From: Desulfosporosinus sp. UBA5188
GTDB lineage: Bacteria > Bacillota > Desulfitobacteriia > Desulfitobacteriales > Desulfitobacteriaceae
Reading direction: 5' to 3'
Length of the DNA: 17,414 nucleotides
Assembly: GCA_002413075.1 (NCBI GenBank)
Contig: DHWG01000017.1
Location: 1-17,414, forward strand
The notes beneath the pieces are model-generated. The model did no database searches and had not been told where the DNA came from. It was given only the letters and a program-made list of their open reading frames with translations. The position numbers were made by a program, and so were the translations under genes. Numbering within the stretch: the first letter of the stretch is position 1; every line of letters begins with the position of its first letter. Below, one piece after another: positions 8,265 through 16,036 of the stretch.

Positions 8265-8319
8265 TTGTCCGATAACAAGACCATTATGTGAACGCCCAGT
8301 TCACCATGACTTCGGACAA
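8265..8319 (-). repeat. Nested inverted repeat upstream of pit
   Basis: Outer arms TTGTCCGA (8265-8272) and TCGGACAA (8312-8319) enclose inner arms GTGAAC (8288-8293) and GTTCAC (8299-8304), so the transcript can fold into a two-step hairpin. It lies about 70 bases before the pit start codon. A smaller palindrome, AGTTC-ATC-GAACT, sits at 8232-8244, and CAGTTCA occurs in both elements. It could be a structured leader, an operator pair or part of the upstream gene's termination region. No known riboswitch class was recognised. Confidence 0.45.
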
Positions 8320-8323
8320 TCAA

Positions 8324-8353
8324 GGGGACGCCCAAGTGCATTTGGACGTCCCC
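8324..8353 (-). terminator. Probable terminator after the Old Yellow Enzyme gene
   Basis: GGGGACG (8324-8330) pairs with CGTCCCC (8347-8353), and after one mismatch CCAA pairs with TTGG around a short loop. The hairpin is GC-rich and lies 54 bases past the flavin oxidoreductase stop. The T-run expected in the leftward direction is weak, so termination may be incomplete and read-through into pit is possible. Confidence 0.5.
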
Positions 8354-8406
8354 CTTTAAATATTTCGTCAAATGATTGTTGCTCTTTCAAACCCCACGAA
8401 CCTAAA

Positions 8407-9399
8407 TTAACGTAGGCTTTCAATCGCCTTCTGTGCCCATTGGGAATCCTTAAGTAGCGCTCTTCCTACGCCAATAAGGTCGGCTTTTCCTTCTTTAAGT
8501 AGCTGTTCAGCGGCCTGGACTTCAGTAATTCCACCCGTTAGAATGACGGGAATGGAGACGACTTGTTTGATCGCTTCACTGAGCGGTGCAAAGAAACCTT
8601 GTCCGGTGTGGCCCGGTACATTAAACCCTGAGAAACCGCCGGATATATCGAGAAGACAAACTCCGGCCTTTTCAAAGGCTTGGGCCGCAATTTGACTGTC
8701 TTCCAGGGCCGTCCCGCCCTCTGTGTAATCTGAAGCCCCTAAACGTAAAAGAATGGGGAAATCTTCGCCTACGACGGCGCGTACTGCTTCAATGATTTGG
8801 AGGTGAAGCCGGATGCGGTTGTGAACATCCCCGCCATATTCATCGGTACGTTTGTTGGTCAGCGGAGAGAAAAATTGATTGAGAAGGTAGCCGTGGGCGG
8901 AATGGATTTCCACGCCATCAAAACCGGCTTCTTTAGTGCGTCGTGCCGCGTCCTTAAAGGCTTCGATAATAGCAGAAATTTCTTCATGGGTCAGTTCAAG
9001 TGGCATAGTCCCTTGACGTGGATTTTTGACAGCTGAAGGAGCCACCGGAGTTGATCCAATAATTTCTTCAGTGGCTGCACTTCCGGCATGGTTCAGTTGC
9101 ATCACGGTCTTAGAACCATTACCGTGAATGACAGCGACTAGCTTTCGTAAACCTTCAATCATGCTGTCATCCGCAGCGGAAAGCTGTTGTGTACTGGCTC
9201 TGCCTTTCGCTGTTATAAAGCTATGTTCAATAATGATCAGCGATAGGTATCCGCCAGCAGATTTCTCGGCATAGTAGTCAAGAATCGCCTGGGTCACCTT
9301 CCCATCGGGTTCAGCTTTCGCGGTTGCCATGGGCGGCATAATCAAGCGGTTCGACAGTGACAACGTGCCAGTTTGTAAGGGCTTTAGTAAATAAGACAC
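8407..9399 (-). CDS. NADH:flavin oxidoreductase, Old Yellow Enzyme family
   Basis: This cytosolic FMN-binding TIM-barrel protein has 330 residues, typical of stand-alone Old Yellow Enzyme-type ene-reductases, which reduce activated C=C bonds with NAD(P)H. The N-terminus LLKPLQTGTLSLSNRLIMPPM is family-like. Gln101 lies in VMQLNHAG, the substrate-binding histidines are in EIHSAHGYLLNQFFSP (His166 and His169), followed by NKRTDEYGG. The C-terminal phosphate-binding loops are LTGGI and GVGRALLKD. The larger 2,4-dienoyl-CoA-reductase type relatives add Fe-S and FAD domains, which are absent here. GTG at 9397-9399 is chosen because AGGAGG lies 8 bases upstream. It follows the SGNH hydrolase by 48 bases on the same strand and may be read from the same message, though it has its own strong ribosome site. 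The physiological substrate cannot be told from sequence. Confidence 0.9.
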   Translation of the reverse strand: MSYLLKPLQTGTLSLSNRLIMPPMATAKAEPDGKVTQAILDYYAEKSAGGYLSLIIIEHSFITAKGRASTQQLSAADDSMIEGLRKLVAVIHGNGSKTVMQLNHAGSAATEEIIGSTPVAPSAVKNPRQGTMPLELTHEEISAIIEAFKDAARRTKEAGFDGVEIHSAHGYLLNQFFSPLTNKRTDEYGGDVHNRIRLHLQIIEAVRAVVGEDFPILLRLGASDYTEGGTALEDSQIAAQAFEKAGVCLLDISGGFSGFNVPGHTGQGFFAPLSEAIKQVVSIPVILTGGITEVQAAEQLLKEGKADLIGVGRALLKDSQWAQKAIESLR

Positions 9400-9447
9400 A
9401 AGTAAAACCTCCTCTTCATATAATCAATATTCGTTAGCTTATCCAAT

Positions 9448-10260
9448 CTATGATCCAGCGATGATCGTTTCCACCGATTTACTGATTCTATTGGAGATGG
9501 CTTGATATCCAGCAGAATTTGGGTGTAGACCATCTTTGGAGATATAGCGACCTAGATTAAATTTTAGTAGGTCGGAGGTTGGAATGAAGATTCCCTTCCC
9601 ATCTTGTTCGACGAGCTGCTGGGTATCATAATTCCAGGTGTTCAAAAGCCGGATATCTTCGACGCTGTTGGCCTTTTCATATGGATTATATAGTCCTAGA
9701 AAAATAACGATAGAATTCGGGTTAGCTTTTCTTAATGATTTCATCGTTTGTTTTATATTGGCAAGGTAGCTGTCCAGTCTCACTTTAAATTGATCTTCTT
9801 TCGCAAGATCGTTCAGGGAAAGGATACGTCTTACATCATTGCCACCAATAGAAATTAAGATGAAATCCGAATCGGCCAAGGTTTTGTCTAACTTTTGGCT
9901 TTGGAGTTGTTCTAGAAGACCGATGCTTTCCAGCCCGTCTATGCCTGCGTTCTCTACGAGGATATCTTTAGCGGTACTGTTTTTAAAATAGTCTGGAAGA
10001 TAGCCGGCAAATCCCTTGCTGTTTTCATCACCGGTTCCTTTAGCAATAGAGTCCCCAAGCAGGAGTACTTTAAACGAGTTGGCATTCTTGGAAGGTAGTT
10101 TGGTTGAATTTGGCGTTGTTTGAGGGACTGCAGCTTTGGACGTTGGCTGAGGATTGACTGCCGTTGTGACAATAATCGCCTGATAGAAACCAATGGCTAA
10201 GACGATGAAGCCTACTGAGGCAATCGTAAGAATAGTGTACCACATGCTCTTTTTTAACAC
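9448..10260 (-). CDS. Membrane-anchored SGNH/GDSL-type hydrolase
   Basis: This is an esterase/lipase-type hydrolase of the SGNH fold, held outside the membrane by one N-terminal helix (TILTIASVGFIVLAIGFYQA) followed by a low-complexity Thr/Pro/Ser/Asn linker of about 30 residues. Counting from the ATG at 10266, the catalytic blocks are GDSI (nucleophile Ser73), ENAG (block II), GGND (Asn143) and DGLHPN (Asp245, His248). Likely substrates are acyl or acetyl esters of lipids, cell-wall glycans or exported molecules; nothing in the sequence fixes which. The start is uncertain. AAGGAG is only 1 base from the ATG at 10266 but 7 bases from an in-frame GTG at 10258-10260, so GTG is preferred. It sits 11 bases after the ABC-2 permease, which points to work on something that transporter handles, or to envelope remodelling in the same response. 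Confidence 0.85.
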   Translation of the reverse strand: MLKKSMWYTILTIASVGFIVLAIGFYQAIIVTTAVNPQPTSKAAVPQTTPNSTKLPSKNANSFKVLLLGDSIAKGTGDENSKGFAGYLPDYFKNSTAKDILVENAGIDGLESIGLLEQLQSQKLDKTLADSDFILISIGGNDVRRILSLNDLAKEDQFKVRLDSYLANIKQTMKSLRKANPNSIVIFLGLYNPYEKANSVEDIRLLNTWNYDTQQLVEQDGKGIFIPTSDLLKFNLGRYISKDGLHPNSAGYQAISNRISKSVETIIAGS

Positions 10261-10267
10261 ATTCATT

Positions 10268-10273
10268 CTCCTT
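10268..10273 (-). promoter_or_regulatory. Ribosome binding site deciding the SGNH hydrolase start
   Basis: AAGGAG on the minus strand overlaps the TAA stop of the ABC permease gene (10272-10274). It is 7 bases from the GTG at 10258-10260 and only 1 base from the ATG at 10264-10266, which favours the GTG. The overlap with the upstream stop suggests translational coupling. Confidence 0.6.
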
Positions 10274-11285
10274 AAACCAGGATATCTTGTTTTGTGAAAT
10301 AGACAAAGCTAATGATCATTGAGGCAATAGCCCATCCTAACAGGACAGTCACTGAAAATAGCATATTCATCCCTTCAATCGGCTGGAAGGACCCTGATAA
10401 ATAATCAGTGAGTCGTAGGTTGACCATGAACAGGTAGCGAGTGATCTTCCAATCAGCGAGGAAGAAACTAATAAAATTACCGGCGACTAGGGTAGACATA
10501 ATAATGCCAATCGAGGAAGCCGTGCTTTTTACAAGGACTGAGATCATGAAAGAAATACTGCCGACGACGAAGGCCACAAAAAAAGCTAAGGAATAAACCA
10601 TGAGAGAATATTGCCACTGAGGGACGTTACGAACGCCGGTAGAATCTAATTGTCCCGCCAGCACTTTGAAACCTGTCGCTACCGGGGCAAACCAGCCTCC
10701 GAAGCCAAAGAAGAACCCTGAAACAATCGCCGCTAGGACAAAAGAGACGAAGACAACAAGAACCTCCAAGATCAAAAGCGCTAAATATTTGCTGAGTAGA
10801 ATCCTCCACCTAGGTACGTTCCGAACGAGGAGAAGTTTGATGGTTCCGCTAGAAGACTCCCCGGATACCATATCTGAAGACAACATAATAATTAAAAGAG
10901 GCAAGAATAGGAAAATAGCTTGTTGCATAAATATGGTCGTAAATTTTGCGGCAGATTGTTCTAGGGGGTTAATGTTATTATCAAGGTTATATTGAAGTTG
11001 TTCCATCCTTACGCGGCTGGAAGATTTACTTTTCTCGTCCATATAAGGACTGTCCAGCCTGTTCTTTATATCGATGATCTGCTGGTCAGCCAGCTTACGC
11101 CAGTCATCAGTCGCCGTCACTCCCATGCGTTGAGAGAGTTGAGCCTTGGTTCTTGCTAAGGATTGGTTTTGACCATAAGCAAAGATCGTAATCAGTACAA
11201 TGAGGATGGCAAAAACAAACATCAGTCGTTTTTTGGAAATCATTTTTATGACTTCATTTTCAATCAGTTTAAACAATTTCGTCAC
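10272..11285 (-). CDS. ABC-2 type transporter permease
   Basis: This is the membrane partner of the upstream ABC ATPase. It has 337 residues and about six helices: one near residues 20-38, then a long polar, charged segment (about 40-115, probably outside the cell), then helices near 120-138, 163-190, 225-250, 258-277 and 305-330. The line EVIKMISKKRLMFVF and the segment DMVSGESSSGTIKLLLVRNVPRWRI are typical of ABC-2 permeases paired with BcrA-type ATPases, which export or expel peptides, antibiotics or lipids. GTG at 11283-11285 is the start used; it overlaps the last 17 bases of the ATPase gene, an arrangement that suggests coupled translation. AAGG just ahead of it is a poor ribosome site, which agrees with coupling. 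The SGNH hydrolase follows by 11 bases. Substrate unknown. Confidence 0.85.
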   Translation of the reverse strand: MTKLFKLIENEVIKMISKKRLMFVFAILIVLITIFAYGQNQSLARTKAQLSQRMGVTATDDWRKLADQQIIDIKNRLDSPYMDEKSKSSSRVRMEQLQYNLDNNINPLEQSAAKFTTIFMQQAIFLFLPLLIIMLSSDMVSGESSSGTIKLLLVRNVPRWRILLSKYLALLILEVLVVFVSFVLAAIVSGFFFGFGGWFAPVATGFKVLAGQLDSTGVRNVPQWQYSLMVYSLAFFVAFVVGSISFMISVLVKSTASSIGIIMSTLVAGNFISFFLADWKITRYLFMVNLRLTDYLSGSFQPIEGMNMLFSVTVLLGWAIASMIISFVYFTKQDILV

Positions 11286-12185
11286 CTTCTGTCAGGTCTA
11301 GGAATAAATCTTCTAAAGTGCTTTGTTTTGCCGAGCAATACGTGAGAGCTAGGCCCTCTCTAATAAAACATTCATTAATTTTAGCAAGGGGGTGTTGGGT
11401 GATGTTCGCACTAATGGTATTTTTTTTCAGATGAACAGCCTCGATTGCCCAATGTTCTCTGAGGAGGGCTATCGCCTTCTCAGGATTATTTAACTGCCAT
11501 TCTATCTGATCATCATGTAAAATGTCCTGGACATTGGCCGTTTTAATGACGCTTCCTTGCTTGATGATGGAGACGACGTCACACATCTGCTGTATCTCCA
11601 TCAGTAAATGGCTCGATACGAAAACCGTCATACCTTCTTCATAGGCGAGTTTTCTAATCAAATTTCTGAATTCGGTCATTCCGGCAGGATCGAGTCCATT
11701 GGTGGGTTCGTCAAGAATTAAGAGCTTGGGCCTTGACATGATCGCCTGGGCAATTCCTAAGCGTTGCCGCATGCCCAAAGAATAGGTACTGGCTCTGTCA
11801 TTGATCCGGTGCTGGAGGCCCATCATTTCTACAACGTCTTTAATCCGTTGCTGAGTGATCGTTTTATCCATCGCCGCAAATTGTAATAAGTTTTCCATGC
11901 CAGTTAAGTATTTGTACATATCTGGGCTCTCAATAATGCACCCAATATTCGAGAGAGCTTTGACGAAATCGTGGGCTACAGAATAGCCGCAGATGGTGAC
12001 AGACCCTTCCGTGGGTTTAATTAATCCGACAATCATCCGGATCGTGGTCGTTTTTCCCGCGCCATTCGGTCGAAGAAAGCCAAAGATCTGGGAGGGATAA
12101 AGAGTTAGGGTCACCCCTTTGACAATTTCCTTGCCCTTAATTGTTTTTTTAAGTTGGTTAGTTCCAGTACTGGAGTTTGCTGCAT
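11269..12185 (-). pseudogene. BcrA-type ABC transporter ATPase with a -1 frameshift near its start
   Basis: This is the ATP-hydrolysing subunit for the adjoining permease. The natural start is the ATG at 12183-12185 (MQQTPVLELTNLKK), preceded by AGAGGAG. After 14 codons the frame breaks in an A7 run (12144-12150) and hits TGA at 12111-12113. One base back, the reading continues as TIKGKEIVKGVTLTLYPS and on to the end, giving about 305 residues, the usual length. Restored numbering: Walker A 39-46, signature SLGMRQRLGIA from 136, Walker B LLILDEPTNGLDP 155-167, H-loop in SSHLLMEI. Walker A reads RPNGAGKT, with Arg39 where the family has Gly. The run has the form of a -1 slippery heptamer (A AAA AAA in the zero frame), so recoding or transcript slippage could still make full-length protein. 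Sequencing error or true decay are the alternatives. A GTG at 12112-12114 would give 281 residues, without the first strands and without a well-placed ribosome site. Confidence 0.75.
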
Positions 12186-12232
12186 AAATTCTCCTCTTTT
12201 AGCCCATGTATACTCTGAAATAATACAGATAC

Positions 12233-12238
12233 ATTATA
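12233..12238 (-). promoter_or_regulatory. Candidate -10 box for the ABC-SGNH gene cluster
   Basis: A perfect TATAAT occurs on the minus strand about 48 bases before the ATPase ATG. No good -35 hexamer lies 16-18 bases upstream, so it would need an activator or be a chance match in AT-rich DNA. The divergent intergenic region 12186-12460 holds nothing else clear apart from the candidate kinase promoter. Confidence 0.25.
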
Positions 12239-12345
12239 AAGAAAATATTCCCAAATAGAAAGCTTGAGTTATCCAGATTTTCAAAAGAATTCGTTAAGAT
12301 ATTGTGTACTATGCCCATCCTGCATCTTTAGTCAACAGAATTTCA

Positions 12346-12373
12346 TTGATACGAACTTCTTTCATAAAATAAT
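12346..12373 (+). promoter_or_regulatory. Candidate sigma-A promoter of the kinase-hybrid-mutY cluster
   Basis: TTGATA (12346-12351) and AATAAT (12368-12373) are 16 bases apart, each 5 of 6 against consensus. Transcription would begin near 12380, about 80 bases before the kinase start. It is the best match in this intergenic region, though the spacer is one base short of ideal. Confidence 0.4.
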
Positions 12374-12460
12374 GCAAGTATAAAAAGGTATATAGAATAT
12401 CTTGCCGAATTATGATCTTTGAGATGAAGTTAAGAATTATATTTAGGGATGTGTCTTAAT

Positions 12461-13318
12461 ATGAAGCAGGGTTCACTTGAGAAAGTTCCGATCAACTATG
12501 ACGGTTTTGAAGTCGAATCCGACACGATTTCTCAGTTAAAAGAAATACAGGCTATGCTTATTCAGTCTGAAAAAATGAATTCCTTGGGTCAGCTCATTGC
12601 AGGGATTGCCCATGAAATAAATAATCCGGTCGCTTATGTTATGGCTAATGTTGAAATTATGGTGCAATACTTTGCTTCAATGAAGGGATTTTTTGAGGAT
12701 TGTGAACAAGAAAAGATTGTAAATCTACAGAGTATTAAAACAAAGTATGATATCGATTATATTCTTGAAGATTTTTCAGCTCTCCAAAAATCAACCTTGG
12801 AAGGTGGAGAAAGAATCAAAAAGATTGTCTCGGAATTAATAAATTACGCTAGAATTGATGACTCGGAAAAAAGTCTTAATAGTATAGCGGAATGCATTAT
12901 GAGCTCTTTAACGATTGTGAAACCAGAAATAAAAACAAATGCTATAAATTTGCGTTTGAATTTTTCTGAAACTTCCGCTATTGAGTGCTATCCAGCACAA
13001 TTAAAACAAGTGTTCCTAAATATCATCATCAATGCGGTACAGGCGGCCGGCGAGAAGGGTAATGTTTACATCAACTTATACGAAAAAGAGAACTTTATCA
13101 TCGTTGAAATTGGAGATAATGGCCCAGGAATTACAGATGAACATAAAGGGAAAATATTTAAGCCTTTTTTTACCACAAAACCACAGGGAAAAGGTGTGGG
13201 ACTGGGACTGAATCTATCGTATAAAATAATTAAGAAACTCCATCATGGCGAAATCTGTTTTGACTCGAGCGCTGAAGGAACCATATTTACTATTTCCCTA
13301 TCGAAAGGAGAAAGATGA
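12461..13318 (+). CDS. Soluble histidine kinase without a sensor domain
   Basis: This is a cytosolic sensor-type kinase of 285 residues: a short N-terminus, then the phosphoacceptor helix with His51 in GIAHEINNPVAYV, then a HATPase domain. That domain has the N-box FLNIIINAVQAA (Asn191), G1 box DNGPGI (Asp219), F-box FKPFFTTK and G2 box GKGVGLGLNLSYKII. No membrane helix, signal peptide, PAS or GAF domain is seen, so it must sense through a partner protein or the N-terminal 45 residues, where QLKEIQAMLIQSEKMNSLG could form a coiled coil. The ATG at 12461 is used because the AGGGA sequence is 11 bases upstream; the ATG at 12449 has that sequence directly against it. The stop overlaps the next gene's start by 4 bases. 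The adjoining REC domain is the most natural phosphate acceptor. Confidence 0.88.
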   Translation: MKQGSLEKVPINYDGFEVESDTISQLKEIQAMLIQSEKMNSLGQLIAGIAHEINNPVAYVMANVEIMVQYFASMKGFFEDCEQEKIVNLQSIKTKYDIDYILEDFSALQKSTLEGGERIKKIVSELINYARIDDSEKSLNSIAECIMSSLTIVKPEIKTNAINLRLNFSETSAIECYPAQLKQVFLNIIINAVQAAGEKGNVYINLYEKENFIIVEIGDNGPGITDEHKGKIFKPFFTTKPQGKGVGLGLNLSYKIIKKLHHGEICFDSSAEGTIFTISLSKGER

Positions 13319-14820
13319 TGGGCACAAAAGGAGATTTACTTATTATTGACGATGAAATTGAGGTACTAAACACTTTAAAACGTGTATTTGAGAAAGATTA
13401 TGAGCTACACATCACTCAAAATCCTAAAGAGGCTTTTAAAATAATGGAAAAATTCAATATAGGCGTCGTCTTATGCGATCATCGTATGCCGGAAATGAAT
13501 GGTACTGAATTTTTCGTAAAAGTTAGGGAAATGTACCCTAATGCAATAAGAATATTAATTACGGGGTATTCACAAATAAGTGACCTTATTATATCTGTTA
13601 ATCAAGGCAGAATTTTCAGTTATATAACAAAACCTTGGAATTTAGGGGACCTTAAAAACACCATTAAGGAAGCCTTCAACGAAAATGCTCTTATTCTGGA
13701 AAATTCAAGCCTGTTAGAGTCTTTAAAGAAGTCAAACCAACGCCTCAAGTTAGAAATCGAGGAGCGTAGACAGATCGAAGAAAAAGCGCTCCGACTGGCC
13801 TCCATTGTAGAGTCCACGGAAGATGGAATTATGGGGCTGGCCCTTGACGGAATTATTATAGACTGGAATAGAGGGGCAGAATGTATTTACGGCTATACTG
13901 AGGCGGAGATACTTGGTGAGTCTGTTATAAAACTAATTCCTGAGGGCAAATATGATGAGTTTCAGGAGATGATCGGCAATATTTCGCAAGGAATGCCTAT
14001 GACACATTATGAAACGATACGCCAACGGAAAAATGGGGAAACAATTAATGTTTATTTGACAGTGTCTCCGATCAAGGATCATGCTGGAAAAGTTATTGGT
14101 GCCTCTAAAATTGTCAACGATGTGACCGCACAGAAGAAGTTAGAAAAAGAAATGGTGCGTATGGATCAAATGACTCTGGTCGGTGAAATGGCGGCAAGCA
14201 TCGGGCATGAAGTGAGAAATCCGATGACGACGGTCAGAGGCTTTTTGCAACTATTTAAGGAACATAAGGATCCTGCTAAATACAGTGAGTATATTCCCCT
14301 TATGATCAGCGAACTTGATCGGGCGAATTCCATTATTACAGAATTTCTATCGATTAGCCAGACAAAAAAAGTAGAATTGGCTCAACAGAATCTGAATGAT
14401 ATTATAGAGCGTATTTTACCGCTTGTTCAGGTAGACGCGATTAATGAAGAGAAAACGATCAAGTTAGAACTGGAGACGATTCCAGATCTTCTGCTGAATC
14501 ATAAAGAGATCCGGCAAGTCATCCTTAACTTAGCGAAAAATGGTCTTGAGGCCATGGCTAAAGGCGGTTGCCTTATCATAAAAACATCCTTAGTGGATAA
14601 AGAAGTGATTTTGGCGATCCAAGATGAAGGGAAGGGCATTAAACCAGAAATAATGAAGCGGTTAGGCACTCCCTTTATAACCACCAAAGAAAAAGGCACA
14701 GGTTTAGGACTGGCTGTTTGTTTTGGAATCGCAGCACGGCACAAGGCTGAAATTATTGCCGTTACGAGTCCACAGGGTTCAACGTTTTTTATGAAGTTTC
14801 CTTTAGTCGGAGTTATATGA
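13315..14820 (+). CDS. REC-PAS-histidine kinase hybrid
   Basis: This 501-residue cytosolic signalling protein starts with a receiver domain (about 1-125): acidic pair Asp12-Asp13, phosphoacceptor Asp55 in CDHRMPEMNG, Thr83 in LITGYS and Lys106 in ITKPW. A charged linker (about 126-160, predicted coiled coil) leads to a PAS domain (about 161-276) with DGIIIDWNRGAECIYGYTEA. Then comes a HisKA helix with His298 in SIGHEVRNPMTTVRGF and a HATPase domain with LNLAKNGLEAM, DEGKGI and GTGLGLAVCFGIAA. The kinase part resembles Spo0A-phosphorelay kinases of spore-formers. There is no DNA-binding output, so the signal should pass to another regulator. The order REC-then-kinase, next to a lone kinase, suggests the first kinase acts on this REC domain. 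The start is ATG at 13315, or 13318, both behind AAAGGAG. It overlaps the kinase and mutY genes by 4 bases each. Confidence 0.9.
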   Translation: MMGTKGDLLIIDDEIEVLNTLKRVFEKDYELHITQNPKEAFKIMEKFNIGVVLCDHRMPEMNGTEFFVKVREMYPNAIRILITGYSQISDLIISVNQGRIFSYITKPWNLGDLKNTIKEAFNENALILENSSLLESLKKSNQRLKLEIEERRQIEEKALRLASIVESTEDGIMGLALDGIIIDWNRGAECIYGYTEAEILGESVIKLIPEGKYDEFQEMIGNISQGMPMTHYETIRQRKNGETINVYLTVSPIKDHAGKVIGASKIVNDVTAQKKLEKEMVRMDQMTLVGEMAASIGHEVRNPMTTVRGFLQLFKEHKDPAKYSEYIPLMISELDRANSIITEFLSISQTKKVELAQQNLNDIIERILPLVQVDAINEEKTIKLELETIPDLLLNHKEIRQVILNLAKNGLEAMAKGGCLIIKTSLVDKEVILAIQDEGKGIKPEIMKRLGTPFITTKEKGTGLGLAVCFGIAARHKAEIIAVTSPQGSTFFMKFPLVGVI

Positions 14821-15956
14821 ATCATTCTGCCTTTCTTTTGGCCTGGTATATAGCGGAAAAAAGAGATTTACCTTGGCGGAAGACGGGAGACCCCTATGTG
14901 ATCTGGGTGTCTGAAGTCATGCTGCAACAGACCCAAGTGAGGACCGTCATTCCTTACTATGAACGATTTCTACAGCGCTTTCCCGGGGTAGAACAACTGG
15001 GAACGGCAAGTCTTGAAGAGGTCTTGACGGTGTGGCGTGGGCTAGGATACTATTCTAGAGCCCGCCGTATGTGGGAAGCCGCTCATTATCTTCTTGAGCA
15101 ACAGGGTGGGAAGATGCCAGGAGATTATGAAGCCCTTCTACTGGTGCCAGGAATTGGGAAGTACACGGCAGGTGCCATCGCCAGTATTGCTTTCGGGCAA
15201 AGAGTTGCAGCAATTGATGGCAATGTATTGCGGGTGGTATCACGACTTTTAGCATGGTCAGAGCCGGTGGAGACGTCACGAACCTATCGGCACTTTAGCG
15301 ACCATCTGATGGCGTGGCAACCGGCTCTTCAACCGGGAGACTTTAATCAAGCGTTGATGGAATTAGGGGCGATGGTTTGTACCCCCACTAAACCAGACTG
15401 TGAAAGTTGTCCAATGGCCCAGGTCTGTGTGGGCTACTTGCATGGCGACGTGCACCTCTACCCTGTGAAAAAATTAAAACCAAAGCGTCAAGTGCTGACC
15501 CGCTTAACCTTTGTTCTTCGACGAGGGGACCAGGTATTTTTACAGAAACGTCCGTCACAGGGTATGCTGGCAGATCTTTGGGAGTTTCCTGGAGTAGAAA
15601 TAAGTCAGGAAAATGGTTTGGACGAATGTGTTCCAGTGATTGAGAAGGGGGAGTTTTTTGGGTTTTTCCAAGAAGCTGTTCATGAGCGCGCCTTTGATGG
15701 ACTGGTGAGAAAACAATTCCAGCAGGGTTTAAGAATGAACGGACCGGTCTGGTATAATTTCACCCACCGACGCTGGAAGATTATCTGGGCTTTTGTGGAT
15801 TTGCCGACACCACTTGAGCCTATAGCTGCAGCCCAAAAAGCAACAGAGTCTGTTGATCAGAGGTGCTGGGTCACATTGCAACAATTAAATGAAGTTGCTT
15901 TGCCGGTGGCGTTCAGAGCCATTGTTGAGGATTTAACCAAGCGTGGCAGTCTTTAA
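14817..15956 (+). CDS. mutY: A/G-specific adenine DNA glycosylase
   Basis: This enzyme removes adenine mispaired with 8-oxoguanine or guanine, the last guard of the GO repair pathway. The 379 residues are full length. Seen in order: the N-terminal helical domain with the catalytic Glu33 in SEVMLQQTQV, the helix-hairpin-helix LLLVPGIGKYTAG (107-119), Asp134 in AAIDGN, and a [4Fe-4S] cluster motif with Cys188, Cys195, Cys198 and Cys204 (C-x6-C-x2-C-x5-C). The C-terminal NUDIX-like domain recognises 8-oxoguanine, with FLQKRPSQGMLADLWEFPG. The ATG at 14817 overlaps the hybrid kinase stop by 4 bases (ATGA), so it is probably translated by coupling. No strong separate ribosome site lies inside the end of the kinase gene. 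It converges with the GNAT gene across a long hairpin terminator. Confidence 0.95.
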   Translation: MNHSAFLLAWYIAEKRDLPWRKTGDPYVIWVSEVMLQQTQVRTVIPYYERFLQRFPGVEQLGTASLEEVLTVWRGLGYYSRARRMWEAAHYLLEQQGGKMPGDYEALLLVPGIGKYTAGAIASIAFGQRVAAIDGNVLRVVSRLLAWSEPVETSRTYRHFSDHLMAWQPALQPGDFNQALMELGAMVCTPTKPDCESCPMAQVCVGYLHGDVHLYPVKKLKPKRQVLTRLTFVLRRGDQVFLQKRPSQGMLADLWEFPGVEISQENGLDECVPVIEKGEFFGFFQEAVHERAFDGLVRKQFQQGLRMNGPVWYNFTHRRWKIIWAFVDLPTPLEPIAAAQKATESVDQRCWVTLQQLNEVALPVAFRAIVEDLTKRGSL

Positions 15957-15977
15957 AACCAGTTGAAGGGATAAGAG

Positions 15978-16031
15978 CACAGAAGAATGGCCTACCGAAG
16001 CGTCATAAGCACGGTAGACCATTTTTCTGTG
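15978..16031. terminator. Bidirectional terminator between mutY and the GNAT gene
   Basis: The arms 15978-15997 and 16012-16031 pair over 20 bases with two mismatches (CACAGAA, AATGG and CTACCG blocks) around a 14-base loop. The AT-rich outer segment gives a T-run inside the right arm (16022-16026) and, read leftward, T/C-rich sequence. It begins 21 bases after the mutY stop and ends 5 bases before the GNAT stop, so it serves both convergent genes. Confidence 0.85.
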
Positions 16032-16036
16032 TTAGG

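Noticed and set aside
10666..10995. Plus-strand 109-residue frame opposite the ABC permease
   Set aside because: Basic antisense reading, no ribosome site, contained in a well-supported gene.
12113..12165. Stimulatory RNA hairpin after the A7 slippery run
   Set aside because: Only short GGG/CCC pairings are visible downstream, too weak to call a frameshift-stimulating structure.
13620..13817. Minus-strand frame in the hybrid kinase gene
   Set aside because: Antisense to a clear REC-PAS junction with no sign of its own expression.
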